A stretch of DNA of 64,000 nt from Osmanthus fragrans (lineage: Eukaryota; Streptophyta; Magnoliopsida; Lamiales; Oleaceae), in NCBI GenBank assembly GCA_019395295.1, contig CM033350.1, positions 15,718,987 to 15,782,986 on the forward strand. The letters run 5' to 3'. The stretch's first letter is position 1; each line of letters begins with the position of its first letter. The translations under genes and the position numbers were made by a program. Shown here in pieces: positions 11,391 to 23,983 of this stretch. The notes under the pieces were generated by a model, which ran no database searches, was not told the DNA's origin, and saw only the letters and a list, made by a program, of their open reading frames with translations.

Positions 11391-11997
11391 ATGAAAATCG
11401 ACACAAAGCAGATCTAATTAGGCTAGAGATGATGTTGTCGCTTCTGAAAATCATGGCAGCATGAAACCATCCCAAGTTGTTGTGTCCTCGATCTCACCGA
11501 AATTCTACTTGCCATCACTACTACTTCACCACCTGCGCCCATCGGAACCTCACACAACCACAACCAACACCACAGATACAAACATCCGTGATTAGAGAAA
11601 AAAATGGGAAAAAGTACCACTGATCTGCAGCGTCCCCCGATCTACAGTGCTGATGGGAAACGGCAACCGACGCATCGTTGCATTCAGTGCCGAGCGAATA
11701 GAGAGTTAGGAATTTGTGAGAGAGAGAAGGGGGAGATATAATTAGGGTTTGAGATTGAAATTATGTGTGGTAAATTAATTAATTTTTGAATTGTTATATT
11801 TAGTAAAAATATTTATTTTATATCTATATTAATTAATTAACAAAATATCTTATTTTTGTACAAGTAAACCTTGCATCTTATTTTTTAAACCGAATCTTGA
11901 AAAGTAGGTCCATGTGTAATTTTCACTTTCAATTATTATTAGGTTTTTTAAATGAATAATAAAAATTTGTATTATTTATATCTTTTTTTAGGAACCA

Positions 11998-12945
11998 ATG
12001 GACAAAGATGATTCCTCAATGACGTCTAAATTCCATCCTAGTCAACCAAAAAAGAGGTTCCAGAGATGTTGGTCGGGAAACCGCGATTTTGGTAGATCCT
12101 AAAAATCTTAATAATGTGAAATGCGTGTTGTGTGATAAGGTTACTAAGGGGGGAATTTATTTGAATAAAATTAATGTAGCTGGAATCAAGGGAAAAAAGT
12201 GTGGCATCATATCCTAGAGCAAGTGAAGAACAAAAAGCTAAGTGTGAAAAGGCTGTTCAAGGGAACAAGTCTAAAAAAATTGAGAAGCCAGTGAGTGATG
12301 CTAGGTTGAGGAAAGATGTTTGTATATCTTTGCCTACAATAGATGAGGAACTAGAGGAGGAAGAAGATAATGAAATTTCGATTATTCAAAGAACTAGGAA
12401 AAAGGCATATTAATGTGGAACCCATAGATCAATTTGCAAGTTCTATCAATGTCAATTACGCTTCTATGAGTGCAAGCAAGAAATTGAGACCACAAAACAT
12501 AAATTAATGCAATTCTAAAAAAAAGGTTATTAGAGGTTTGTCAATATATTGGCAAAATGAGTTTATGAAGCCGGAATTCCTTTCAATGCCATTAACAATG
12601 ATAATTTTAAACTATTTGTGCAAGCTCTTGGTCAATATGGCATGGGTTACAATCCTCCTTCCCAATACCAACTAAGGGAGCCACTTTGCAAGTGAGAGGT
12701 GAAGAGAACAAAAGATTTAAAGAAGCAAGAAGAAGATTGGAAAAATAATGGGTTCAATTATGACCGATGCTTGGAGTGATAGAAAAAAAAAACATCATGA
12801 ATCTGTGTAAATTGTAAATTGGGGACCACATTTATTTCATCAAATAAAGCTTCAAATGATGCTCATGCCCGTTAATACATATTTGACTATGTTAATGAAT
12901 GTATTGAAGATGTTGGGTTTGAAATATTCTATCTTGAAAAGGAAA
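11998..12945 (+). pseudogene. hAT-superfamily transposase remnant (BED finger and DUF659-like region)
   Basis: Conceptual translation in shifting frames gives VKCVLCDKVTKGGIYLNKIN at about 12115-12175, a BED zinc-finger-like CxxC with the later His residues degraded. It is followed by an acidic linker (open frame 12201-12413). At about 12560-12690 there is YEAGIPFNAINNDNF then GQYGMGYNPPSQYQLREPL, and further on VKRTKDLKKQEEDWK and SIMTDAWSDRKKKT, the order found in plant hAT transposases with DUF659. Stops and frameshifts are frequent, and the catalytic and dimerisation C-terminus is absent. No TIR or TSD was identified. Confidence 0.75.
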
Positions 12946-13219
12946 ATATCTAATAAAAGCAACTAAATTAAACCTAATTATATTTCCTAAAATAAGAATT
13001 AAAATTGGAAGCTAAACATAATAATATTCATTCTAACATTGCATCATTGGTTTACCACACTTGTTGTCAAGGCTATGTCAGGTCGTGCATGAGAGAGATA
13101 CAAGAGTTTCCCTACCAATCTTTGGTGGTGTTCTCTATTTATTACTTTTTCAGGTTTAGCTAGTTCGAGTCTCTGCAGCTTTACACCTTAATAAACATAT
13201 TTCTAGAAAATTAAGAGCA

Positions 13220-13960
13220 TATTTTCATTAGGAAACAAATATACATTTCTTTGACCTTGCAAACTCCATACCAAGAAAGTATTTCAAGCCTTAGCAAAAA
13301 TCTTCTTTAATCTCTCAATTTCATTGCTATCATCCCGTGTCAAAACAATAGCATAAACATAGACAATAAGTATAGTTACTTTGCCTCCACTAGTGTATCT
13401 AAAGAAAATAGTGTGGTCAGCTTGACCTTGGTTGTAGCCATAACTCTTTATCACCTTACTAAAGCGTTCAAACCAGGCTTTAGGAGATTACTTGAGTCCA
13501 CACAATGACTTCCTCAATGTACACATCTTTTCTTGCCTCCTTTGTCATCAAATTCTAGTGGTAGATCCATACAAACTTTCTCATCTAGGCCTCTGTTTAA
13601 GAATGTATTCTTCACATCTAATTAATACAAGGGCCATTTGGAATGGACTGCTAGGGAAAGTAACACATAGATTGAGTTCATCTCGGCTACATGATCAAAA
13701 GTTTCTTAGTAGTCAATTCTAGATGTTTGAGTGAATCATTTTCCACAAGTCTTGGTTTATACCTCTCTATTCTACCAGTAGCCTTGAATTCGACTATAAA
13801 CACTCATTACAACCCACAGTTTTTTCCCCCTCTGGTGGATCAACAATTTCCCAAGTGTCATTAGCAATTAGTGCATTCATCTCTTCGTGAACAACCAGTC
13901 TCCACCTTGGGTGATCGAGGGCTTCTTAAATAGTTCTTGGAATAGAAAGATGTAAAGGCC
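13220..13960 (-). pseudogene. Ty1/copia reverse transcriptase remnant
   Basis: Read on the minus strand from about 13950 down, it shows a copia RT in order: EALDHPRWRLVVHEEMNALI, NDTWEIVDPPEGEKTVGC, then after shifts LRKSLCGLK, SPKAWFERFSKVIKSYGYN, QGQADHTIFFRYTSGGK and VTILIVYVYAIVLT. The catalytic YVDD is replaced by YVYA and several stops are present, so it is inactive. No LTR is assigned. It is opposite in orientation to the hAT remnant to its left. Confidence 0.85.
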
Positions 13961-13987
13961 TTATGAGTATTACAAAGTCTACGGTAG

Positions 13988-15795
13988 GTTATAAATGTAT
14001 TTTATACACTTATTTTGGCCATTAAATGAGATCAATTGTAATTAATTTTGATGACTTATGGCTTAATTAGATGTTAATTTTGTTTGTTAGGTAAAATTCG
14101 AGGAAAATTGGTGGAATTGAAAGAAATAAACGAAAAAGAGCAAATATGAAAGAAATTTAAAGTTCGAGAACTAAAGTGTAAATATCCAATAGTTGATTCA
14201 GACAATAAAATGATGATTGAATTTCACATATGATCATTGGATGCACTTGGAGGTCAACTAAATGAAATATAGTTGAAGTATTTTCACAAATCAATTTTTA
14301 GCCGAACAAGTTATGGTCCGAATTTTCAGCTTCAGATTGAGACTCATTTTTCGGGTAGCAAATCTTTGAATTGGAAAATCTCTATTTCAAGAAGATTTGT
14401 ACCCCTTTGAGTTATCTTTTTAACAAACTTTGAATGACCTTAATCGAATATTAAAGGAAAAATTATGACCGAAATACTGAATGCTGCTCAGATATGACAC
14501 GATGCAAACCGTGGGCTATTCTGGTGCGCGCGAAGAAGCTTTTGGTTGACCCAAGAACAATTCAGCACGCTTACGTGTGAGTTAGCTATATCTACACGCA
14601 TGCCCAAGCTAAATTTTTTGTTGATGGGCCAATTTTCTTTTTTGATTCAAACTTTTATTGCTAACAACTTTTGGGACGATTTATTGATCTAAATTTGACC
14701 CTTATAAATACATAACTTAAGAGAAAACATGGGAAGAACTCTCTCTTGCCTCTTCATACACAATAATCATAAAAAAAAGAGGACAATTAATCACTTTTAA
14801 GAGAGAAGATCAAGCCCTAGCAAAGAATTGAAGCCAATTACATTAAAATTTTGAAGAATTCTACCTTGAAATTGAAAATCAAGATTTCTTGTATTATTTC
14901 ATGATCCGGGGGATGATTTTCTTTTATACTTTTTAAATTTATTTAAAAGAATGCTAGGCTAGTTCCTTTTTTGGTATTAGATGAGATGAGCCCCATTGTT
15001 TATTTATTTTAATTTAAGATTAGTAGTTTAGTTTATTTTGTGTGTTTCTTAATTAATTTTGTATACTCGTTGCATTATTTAATTGCTTGATCGTCAATTA
15101 AATAATTAGTCACTTGTTGTAGTATTGGAAGACTCACAATAAGTTTAGAACACTACAAAATTAACATATGCACAATAGATTTTAGGAATCACGTTTATCA
15201 CTTATGCAATCATATAGAGATGCCCGGTTTAGTACCAATTTTTCCTCCATAAAAATGAAAAACATTACCATTATCAATCACATCCAACCACCATTTTTTA
15301 TGTTTTATCTCTTATGTGGGGCTCATAATGACTATATTTTTCATTCTCATTCTACAAAGAATAAGAAATCAAACGGGGCCATAATATAAAATTTAATGCG
15401 TTCTAATCATTCGAGTTCAGGCTAAGAATAGACTCTAGTCGTAATTAAGATATATTTAATTTGTCTTAAAAATGAAAGTTAAATACATTAATTTTTTCGA
15501 TTGTCAAAACGCATTAATATGATTAAACTACATAATTGGGAATTTGAATAGATATCAATAAGTGCATTCGAATTCCAATATAATCATCTATAAATTGGTA
15601 AGAACTAAACTTTAATAGCCTTCTTAGATTAATTTAGAATAAATCACATCAAAATCTCTTTTGTATTACATAATTAAAATTTCATACGTAACTAGTAAAC
15701 TTGAATTGAAAATTATTCATTGTGGGATGATATTCATAACTCATTAATCTATTACTTGTCAACGATCTCGTATGCTTGCGAAATTTTATCGAACA
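13988..15795 (+). repeat. Ty3/gypsy (Tat/Athila-type) LTR, plus orientation, apparently solo
   Basis: It begins TTATAAATGTATTTTATAC, a decayed form of the TGATAAGTGTATTTT start seen in the other gypsy LTRs here. It ends near CTATTACTTGTCAACGATCTC and GCTTGCGAAATTTT, matching the complement of the other LTRs' ends. TATAAATA at 14703-14710 could be the LTR promoter. No internal region in this orientation is attached. Edges are approximate. Confidence 0.6.
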
Positions 15796-15909
15796 ATAAG
15801 ATTGACATTTTGTAATAGGATGTATAGTACAAGTTCTAACTCCTTTCCTAGGGTATATAGGTAAATCTAGATTATTAGAATTGTCAACAAAATGAGCAGG
15901 AGTGGAAAA

Positions 15910-16090
15910 TGTAATGACCCGACTCTGTACCTAAGCCGTTAGCTTACGTACTGTCCGCTTTTAGGTGGGCTTGTACCCACTTACCCCCTCACGACTTTCT
16001 ATCGCGTCCCCCAGGATTCGAACCCAAGACCTCTATCATATGAGAGCCACCAGATGAAAATAAGGAAAGAACAGGGTAAGATAGATAAAT
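15910..16090 (-). repeat. tRNA-like B-box repeat, possible SINE piece
   Basis: On the minus strand GGTTCGAATCC (16014-16024) is a perfect pol III B-box. The other end reads GTAATGACCCGACTC on the plus strand. No convincing A-box and no TSD were found, so only a tRNA-related repeat can be claimed. Confidence 0.35.
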
Positions 16091-16309
16091 TAAATGCTTA
16101 ATTACACATCTACAGCCAATTTCTCGTAGAATATGATAAATTTGACTAGCAGATTTGGAAACTTTCCAACAAATATGTTGTTGCATGATAAGTTGTACTA
16201 GGATACAATTGTTACCTGATTATTGAAAATGAATTAAGGTTCTGTCCCATAGTTGTGGCCCATTGTCGAAATATATTTATACTAGTGTAATGAAATCTTT
16301 GTGACTATA

Positions 16310-16560
16310 ATCTTTAATTTGCAGCAAGTAAGGAAATCAACATGTTTGTTACCACAAAGATTGGATCATGCCAAAAGATGTGAATTTAAGGATTGCCTAG
16401 CTCACACTCGAAAAAAGAAGTTGCAGGAAACCTAAGGAGAAAAGGCACAAGTCAAAGCGAGAGCACCAACAAGTGGTGAAGTGTGGGAGATGCGGTGGAT
16501 ATGGTCACAACCAGAGAACTTACCAGAGCATAGCAGCATTGAACTAGAAGAAGAATAAAA
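16310..16560 (+). pseudogene. zinc-knuckle fragment, probably the C-terminus of a MULE transposase
   Basis: Frame-shifted translation gives a basic Lys/Arg-rich stretch and then VVKCGRCGGYGHNQRTYQS, a CCHC zinc knuckle (C-x2-C-x4-H-x4-C) with the last Cys changed to Tyr. MULE transposases end with such a knuckle after a basic linker; a retroelement gag origin is the alternative. A probable acceptor TTTGCAG precedes it. Confidence 0.45.
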
Positions 16561-16607
16561 GAATAAAGATTGTAAATAAGTAGATACTGATTATTCATTT
16601 TATTAAC

Positions 16608-18212
16608 TGACCCTTTGAAAACCGCAAGTGCACGAGATTGTGGTCAAGTAATATAATGATAAATAGAGTGTTGAACCCACGAGGACTATGTATTTGAACG
16701 AGTTAAAATTAACTGCAACTTTAACCGAACATGAAATCAGTTGCGATTTTTCTATATTAATCCCTAAATTATCAATTAAACTAGTGAAATCAAGTAAATG
16801 AGTTTTTCAAATATATAAGACGCATTGCTAAGATGTCGAATTCCCCTTATTATTCTATTTTTAATCTAACAATTAAAGAGATAATTGGAAAAAAAATCCA
16901 TGTTGGTCAATGTTCTTAATTTAATTGAAAGTTTCTCTCGATAACGATCAAATCTATTCCTCTCATGTAACCATTTTATCTCTCTATGAAAGATACAATC
17001 ATGATAAATGTATTAACAAGTGTTAGAATACCTGTTGAAACCATGTAAAATATAGAGGTATATCTCTATTCTTTATCAAATTTTACAATGTTTATTATTA
17101 TGCTTAAACTCTATTATCTCTCTCAATAACAATAAATTCTATTATCAATTCAATTGGTGATCAAGCAATTCAAAAGGACAATAAAAACGATAATAAACAT
17201 CCACAAATCAAACCAAATTAAAGTCAAAATAATTTATTAAAAAATAAAAATATCATAACAATGATTCATCTCATCCTAACAATGGATAAAACTAGCTTAG
17301 TATATTGAAATTACAAGAAATCATGTTAAATGTATAGAACATCATCCAGAATTGCAAATTAATAAATGAATGAAGATGAATCATGATGTTCGTGAATTTC
17401 TTCAAAGTAATCTTGATAAATCTTCAATAATTCTCTCTTCTTTGCCCACAAATCTTAGGTTTAATCTCCAATTGATGAGTTCTTAAACTTCTCCTTTGAA
17501 ATCTTTCACAATATATAATTGTGCCCTTCTTTTATGATGAAAATTGATGGACTATTGTAGTATGAGATGCATATGAGAGTGTCTAATATGTATTCTGTTG
17601 TTAGGTATTTTTAGGAGTAGAATTGGTTGAAAATCACATCCAAATTGATTTTCAAAAAAGTTCCAATCGAATAAGGAAAGTTGTCTTCGTGTACACATGT
17701 TTTTTTTAATCTCTACACAGTCATTAGTATTTAGATCATAGCTTTTTCTCTCGATGTCTAATTGAGCCAATGCAAATTTCTTTGGAAAGTTAACTCAAAG
17801 GCTACAACTTCTCTAGAAATATAAGTTTTCCAATTCGATCATTTACTATGGCAAAAATGGGATTCAATTTTCGACTAAAAATCTAGAATATAACTTGTGC
17901 GATTGGAAATTGATAAAATTTTGATCGTATTCCATTCTTTTTTTTTTTGCTATCTAATTGCATCCAATTGTCTCCTAACAATCTTTAAAGTATCCTCTTG
18001 CGGTCTGAATTAACTATTGGATATTTACAATTGGATCCTTAAACTTTGGATTTTTTTTCATTTTTCACCAATTTTTGCTTTTATCTTTCAATTCATCGTT
18101 CAACCATTGAGATTTATCAATATAACATAAAATACAATAATTTAGGATATATTTTGTCAAATGAATTATAACTATTTTATGCCCCGAATAAATGAATAAA
18201 ATACACTTATCA
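16608..18212 (-). repeat. 3' LTR of the gag-protease gypsy element
   Basis: On the minus strand it starts TGATAAGTGTATTTTATTC at 18212, after AAGTTTGAGAGTA, a polypurine-like tract. It ends near GTGCACTTGCGGTTTTCA, with the edge at TGACCCTTTG on the plus strand (16608). It matches 22971-23983 in the same orientation over about 1 kb. Confidence 0.75.
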
Positions 18213-19671
18213 AATACTCTCAAACTTAAACATTTGTTTGTTCTCAAACAAAACTATAGCCTAAATAACAACAAATACGCAAGCATACAAAAATATTTGG
18301 TTAGACAATCTAGCTTTTTATCTCAGGATTTGAAGTCACCGTATTAAATCTAAAAATCGCTTCATTGTCACAATACCAAACCAATATCCATTTTTCCAAT
18401 GTAAAACCGACATGTCTATGTGAAGAACTAAGTAGACAATCATAAATTTACAAGTAGCTTCAATTATCGACCCTCTTTGGTCAAATGTATCCTTTCACAT
18501 CTCGTATGATTCACACACTACCAGCTTATTCTTTTGACTCTTTTCCAAACGTGCAATCTATAGTTGAATTTTTAATTACTATCATCACCCTCTGTAGTGT
18601 ACATGAACTCTATTAATTGCAAGTCAACACATTAATAAACTAGGATTCTCCATTTACTTGATTGCTTCGACCTCTAAGACTCAACTAGGATAATTATCCT
18701 TCATCAGAAGTCAAATTTCCTAAAACAAGTGTTTGAAATTTAACCAAGGCATTTAGTGCTTTTGGTTTTTTCTCACAATTGTTTTTTCTAATTTTAAAAA
18801 GTATTTTTTTTCTTTCTTGCATTCTATAATTTTGCTTTCTAGATGGCCTATGTAGCAAGTTCTAGGCCAATAACTCCCATATCAGATGATTTTAGAGGAC
18901 TAGGTTTCAAACACTCTTACAGACTTAATAACTCGAGTAAAAAAGGTTTCGAAAAGACCTAATTTTTGTTTAAAGTGCAACTTCCTCTCTAATTGTTTTC
19001 TAAGTGACCATTGTATCGAGCTTTAGGACGATGACTCCTAAGTCAGATGTCTTTAGGACATTAAATTTTTAGATACCCTTACAGACTTAATTACTCGAGT
19101 CATAAAGGTTTTAAAGAGAAGTTTCAAATTTAGAAAAAAATTATGCATTGATTAGTGCAATGTACCTTATCAAATACTTAATCAAGCAAACCAACCTTCA
19201 ACTTAAAATTTTCATCCAATTTTATCCCGTTAATCTAAGACAATACCCACATAATTTTTTCACGCAATAAATCCCTATTTATATCCGTATCTTCCTACGA
19301 TGGTAAAATCTACCTCAAACTATGCTAAATTTGGTCTAAAGGTAATTAATTTATGATAGTTTTGGGTATAACATCTATGTTCAATCTATCAACATATCCA
19401 GAATACGAATCAACTCATTGCATCATGATGTAAAACTCAATTCTAGTGCTCATATAATATCTAGTTCTGCAAGGCTAAACATCAATCAATTTAAGCACGT
19501 AACATATTCACAGTTCATAAATCAATATCAAATCTCAAATTAAATCATCATTGTCGGGCAGCCTATCCAACCCACATAAGCACACAACCTAATAAAAGAA
19601 TATATTTTTGAGATTCTTTAAGTTTTTGAATTTTTTTGTAATTTTCTCATGTATTCTAAAGCAATATTAAA

Positions 19672-19702
<31 letters not shown>

Positions 19703-20589
19703 CATTAAAACATACAAACATACGAAAAACAAAAACTCAAAAAATTTCCTATACCATACTGAAAATGACATTGTCCTCATTGTCATAAAGTATAAGAATA
19801 TAAGGGGATGAAGAGGAAAATTAAGAAGGTATTCCTCGAATTTTTCTATTGAATGTGTGAAGAGCTATTTGTCAATTTATCCCAACTTGTACTTTGCTAA
19901 GCTCATTTCAATGTCAATATCCATGGTACCTATCAAGAGGGGAAGAAAACAATCAAAAGAATAAAAAATAGGAGAAAAATGTAACATTTAAAAAAAAATC
20001 CAGCACCGATTTAGATTATGCAGCCGCATAAAAGAAATGAATTCCAGGTTTTGGATCCTTGAATATACTCATGCGACCGTATATGGTTTTGAACCATGCG
20101 GCCGCAAAGAGTACTTCCGAACATGATTTTCTCATTTTTATTCCTAAACTCCAATTTCATTTTACATACAAATTTTGACTCATGTTGACTCAATGAATGC
20201 TTTCTCTTATTTAGGTTAAGTGTCAATGATAAAGATAACCCCAAAACTAAATTGAAACATGCCTAAATCTAATGCAAACTAATAATTAAAATAAATCTAT
20301 ATGCAATGTAGCATAGAAAACAGAATAAATAAAAGGGAAGAGGTTAGGTTGCCTCCCAGTAAGTGCATAGTTTATAATCTTCAGCTAGACTGTATGGAGA
20401 AATTGATCATGGTAGTTCAAATAGGTGTCTCGAGCCCTTTGATTTCCTTGTGATCTCGACCAAGACTTTGATGTCCTTCTCCTCTCGACCAAGACTTCCT
20501 AGATTTTTAGGCATTTTCTTATTTAAGCTTTGTTGCACCTTTGCAGCAAAATAATTGCACTCTTCCTTAGCCTTTTTGCTAGTCTCTTA

Positions 20590-22830
20590 ATGTAATGGGT
20601 TCTCGATAGTAGTGTAGATCTTGAACTTTACTTGCTTATCATCCACTCTCGATGTCAGCTTACCACTTTCAATTTCCATGATAGCTCGACTTTTTGATAG
20701 GAAGGATCTGTCTAAGATAAGTAATGCTGCATCCCATGGCTCCTCTGTATCTATGACAACGGGAATATGAACTTGTCTACTTTAATGAGCACGCACTCAT
20801 CATGGGTATTTGATCGACCAGTCCGCTAATTGGAGAGAGATCGCTATAGACAGAAAAGTCCATTAAGTTTATACTTACTCCTAAGTCAGATAAACAATTA
20901 AAATTTGAATCACTTCCTATTGAGCAGTGGTATTTTGAGACTTTTTGGGTATTTTAGTTTATGAGGTAATTTTTTCTACAAGATTGTACTATACTCCTCA
21001 TTTAACTTGATGGCCTCAAAATTTGTGAGCTTTCTCTTTTTGGATAGGATGTATTTAGAAAATTTGCATAGTTTGGTATTTGAGATATAGATTCAATCAT
21101 GGGAGGCTAACATGAAGCTTCTTGAAGATATCCAAGAATTTTGCAAACTGTTCTTCTAGCTTCCTCTTTTGCAATCTCTGTGAGAATGGTATTTGTAGTA
21201 GATCATATTCTCTGGTAGGAGCTATTATCTTAACATTTGGATCTTTTGATGCTTTTTCTTTTTCTGATTCTTTTTTCTTCTCAGATTCCTTCAAGTGCTC
21301 GTCGACCGTAGTATGTACCTTTTTATTCACTACCACCTGTCTTTCAACTGTAATTTCTGGAAGTTGAGCCCCGCTGTGTGTAGTGATTGCCTCAATCTGT
21401 TCATTTTTCAAAACTCTCATAGTCGTACCTGCTGTTTACGATTTATCTTAGTGTTGCTGGCAGTGCTCGTGGCTGTCTTTCTGAGATTACCTTAGCTATT
21501 TGCCCCATCTAATTTTCTAAATTCTTGATGGCAGCTCCCTGAATTTGCAAAGTCTTATACGTTCTTTATATATACTGTGTAGATATCTCTGTCAATTTAG
21601 TAACAAGATCTTCGAACGAAGACTTATTTTCAATTTGTTGAAATCTTGGCGATGCAGTCTGCTATGGTGCCAATTAAGCTTACTGATTGTTGCTCTACTG
21701 AAAACCTAGACAATTTGTCCAGCCTGGGTATTATGTGTTAGGATTCTGATTGTGTTGTCGTCTTAGAAAATTTTGAGCACAATATACATCCTCTACTGGC
21801 TGAGCAAAATGACTACTCATAGTGCTATCAATACTCTCATGATTTCTTCTGCAATGCTTGTATTTCGGTCTGACTGTTTGAATTGCACTCATCTGTTCCA
21901 CCTTTTGTGCTAATCATGCCAACTGACCTGATATTGCTGTCAAAGAATCAACTTCATATACTCTAACAACCTTTTTTCCACTCGCCATTTCAGTAGTCCA
22001 AAGTGTACTAGTGAATTCCAAGTCCTCAATGATTTGGTAGACCTGATCCGCAATTCTATTTGTGATATAACCATCGCATGCAAAGTTTACGTAAGCTCTG
22101 CTAATTGGATTCATACCAATGTAAAAGTATTGCACTTGGAACCACTTTTGTGATACATATTGACGATACTAACAGAGTAGACTCTTGTACCACTCCCAAG
22201 CCTCAGAATAACATTTGGAGACCAAATGTTGGAATGTGGTAATCTTGTCCCTCAGTTTTGCAATCCTTTTCGAAGAGAAATATTTGCTAAGGAATTTTTA
22301 ACTCAACTTGTTCCATGTAGTGATACTCTAAGGTGGATAAGTTTCAACTACTCTCTGGCTAAGTCTCTCAATGTGTATGGGAAAAGCCTCGGTCTGATTG
22401 CTTCGCATGAAACTCCCGGATACTCAATTGTTGCACACATGTCCAAAAATCTTGATATGTGAACGTTGGGTTTCTCAGTAGCTCTCCCAAAGAACTGTAG
22501 AGCATTCTAGAATATGTTTATGACATCCGTCCTCAAGTAGAAGTTTCACTAGCCAAACGCTGGATAAACAATACTGTATTGGCTTTTTACAACGGGTGGA
22601 ACCATATATTTACCCATGAGCCTTGCATTCTCATCCACTGCAGTTATGTTTGGAGGTATTGTCCCCATATTTGCCCAAATGGCAATAAGATTCGAGTTAC
22701 CCTCTGTCGTATGTTCTTCTTTCTAGTTTTGTCGAGCTTTCAATTGTTCTCTTCTTCGAAACATGAATATTCGCTCGATCTCTTAATCAAATTGAGCAAG
22801 ATCATCGTATCTTAAACTTTGCATGCAAAA
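20590..22830 (-). pseudogene. gypsy gag and aspartic protease, frame-shifted
   Basis: Minus-strand gag motifs, in order and across frames: IWANMGTIPPNITAVDEN, FLDMCATIEYPGVS, RPRLFPYTLRDLARE, SKYFSSKRIAKLRDKI, YFYIGMNPISRAYVNFACDG (start of a 73-codon open stretch, 22135-21914) and VRVYEVDSLTAISGQLA. The linker MRVLKNEQIEAITTHSG to FSQRLQKRKLEEQFAKFLDI (21420-21097) matches the region before protease. The protease keeps CLSDLGVSINLM (normally DLGASINLMP), VIDTEEPWDAALLILDR and ESGKLTSRVDDKQVKF. Stops and frameshifts are scattered throughout. The family is well supported; no single intact frame exists. Confidence 0.85.
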
Positions 22831-22970
22831 TCCTGAAAAAATAAGCAAGAAACACTATAAAAATTTTCTAATGAAATAAAATAACTAATAAATTAAAAAA
22901 AATCATATTAAAGTTAAAGCTAACTAAAACTTACAAAAAACAATAGTTCATGACAATGGCGCAAAAAACT

Positions 22971-23983
22971 TGAACTTTTGAAAACCCATAAGTGTACAGG
23001 ATCGCGATCAAGTAATATAATGATGAATAGAGTATTGAACCCACGAGAACTATGCATTTGACCGAGTTAAAATTAATTGCAAGTTTAATCGAATAGCAAA
23101 CAAGTTGTTATGATTTTTTAAACAAATCTATAAATCTAGTGAAAGCATGTAAATGTGTTTTTCAAATATGTAAGATGTCTAAAATATCGAATCCCCTTAT
23201 TATTCTATTTTTAGTATAACAATTAAAGTGACAGTTTGAAATCATTTATGTTGGTCAATGTTCCTAATTTAATTAAAAGCTTCTCGCGATAACGATCAAA
23301 TATATTCCTTTCATGTGAAACTTCTATCACTCGATGAAAGATACAATCATGATAAATGCATTGGTAAGTGCTAGAACACTTATTAAAATCGTATAAATTA
23401 TAGATGTATATCTCTATCATTTATCGAGTCTTACAATATTTATTATATTGTTCTTAAACACTATTATCTCTCTCGATAACAATAAAATCGACTAACAATT
23501 CAATTGATGATCAATCAATTCAAAATAAAAATAAAATGATCATAAGCATCCACAAATCAAACCAAATTAAAGTCTAAATAATTAATTGAAAACTAAAAAT
23601 ACCATAACAAGGGTTTATCTCATCCTAGAAATGTATAAAATTAGCTTAGCATATTGGAATTACAAGAAATCATGTTAAATGTATAGAACATCACCCAAAA
23701 ATTGTGAATTAATGAATAAAGAAAGATGAATCTTGACGTTCTTGAATTTTTTCAAAGTAATCTTGTTAAATCTTCAATAAATTTTGTCGCTTCTTTGCCC
23801 ACAAATCTCAAGTTTAATCTCCAATTGGTGAGTTCTTGAACTTCTCCATTGAAATCCTCTCACAATATATGTTTTTGTCCCTCTTTTAAGATGGTAATTG
23901 ATGGAATATTGTAGTATGAGATGTATATAAGAGGTGTCTAATATGTATTATGTTGTTAGGTATTTGTAGGAGTATAAAATTGG
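22971..23983 (-). repeat. truncated 5' LTR of the gag-protease gypsy element
   Basis: It is a direct repeat of about 16608-17620, sharing for example CAAGTAATATAATGAT and the TTGTTAGGTATTT region. Similarity stops near 23983, where unrelated sequence begins, so the LTR's first 600 bp or so are missing. Confidence 0.7.

Larger units (their letters stand above)
10086..11926. mobile_element. Mutator-like non-autonomous element with 9-bp TSD
   Basis: Perfect 9-bp repeats TTTCAATTA flank the element at 10077-10085 and 11927-11935. The termini are GGGAAAAATTTATAAATAAG (left) and, on the other strand from the right, GTGAAAATTACACATGG. Inverted similarity continues inward for perhaps 100-150 bp (AAGAT, TTAATTAATTA blocks). 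A 9-bp TSD with long TIRs is the Mutator superfamily signature. The interior is a GTCACAA-type array, CCA-rich low-complexity DNA, and about 350 bp (11390-11740) of more complex sequence that could be a captured host fragment. No transposase is seen. Confidence 0.68.
16608..23983 (-). mobile_element. Ty3/gypsy Tat/Athila-type element carrying gag and protease only
   Basis: On the minus strand the order is 5' LTR (about 23983-22971, truncated), PBS-like site (about 22967-22950), gag (about 22800-21900), a charged linker (21420-21097), aspartic protease (about 20990-20590), about 2.4 kb of non-coding DNA, polypurine tract and 3' LTR (18212-16608). The sequence TTGCGCCATTGTC after the LTR resembles the TGGCGCCGTTGCC primer site of Athila/Tat elements. 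No RT, RNase H or integrase motif is seen in 18213-20590. This is the layout of gag-bearing non-autonomous elements (called TR-GAG), although many frame breaks show this copy is dead. The 5' LTR lacks its first part, so no TSD can be tested. Confidence 0.72.

Noticed and set aside
15218..15376. Possible MITE (GATGCCCGGTTTAG ... AAATCAAACGGGGCC) within the gypsy LTR
   Set aside because: Ends look Tourist-like but no TTA/TAA duplication could be placed.
16010..16030. tRNA gene suggested by the B-box GGTTCGAATCC
   Set aside because: No cloverleaf partner strands or A-box; only a tRNA-related repeat.
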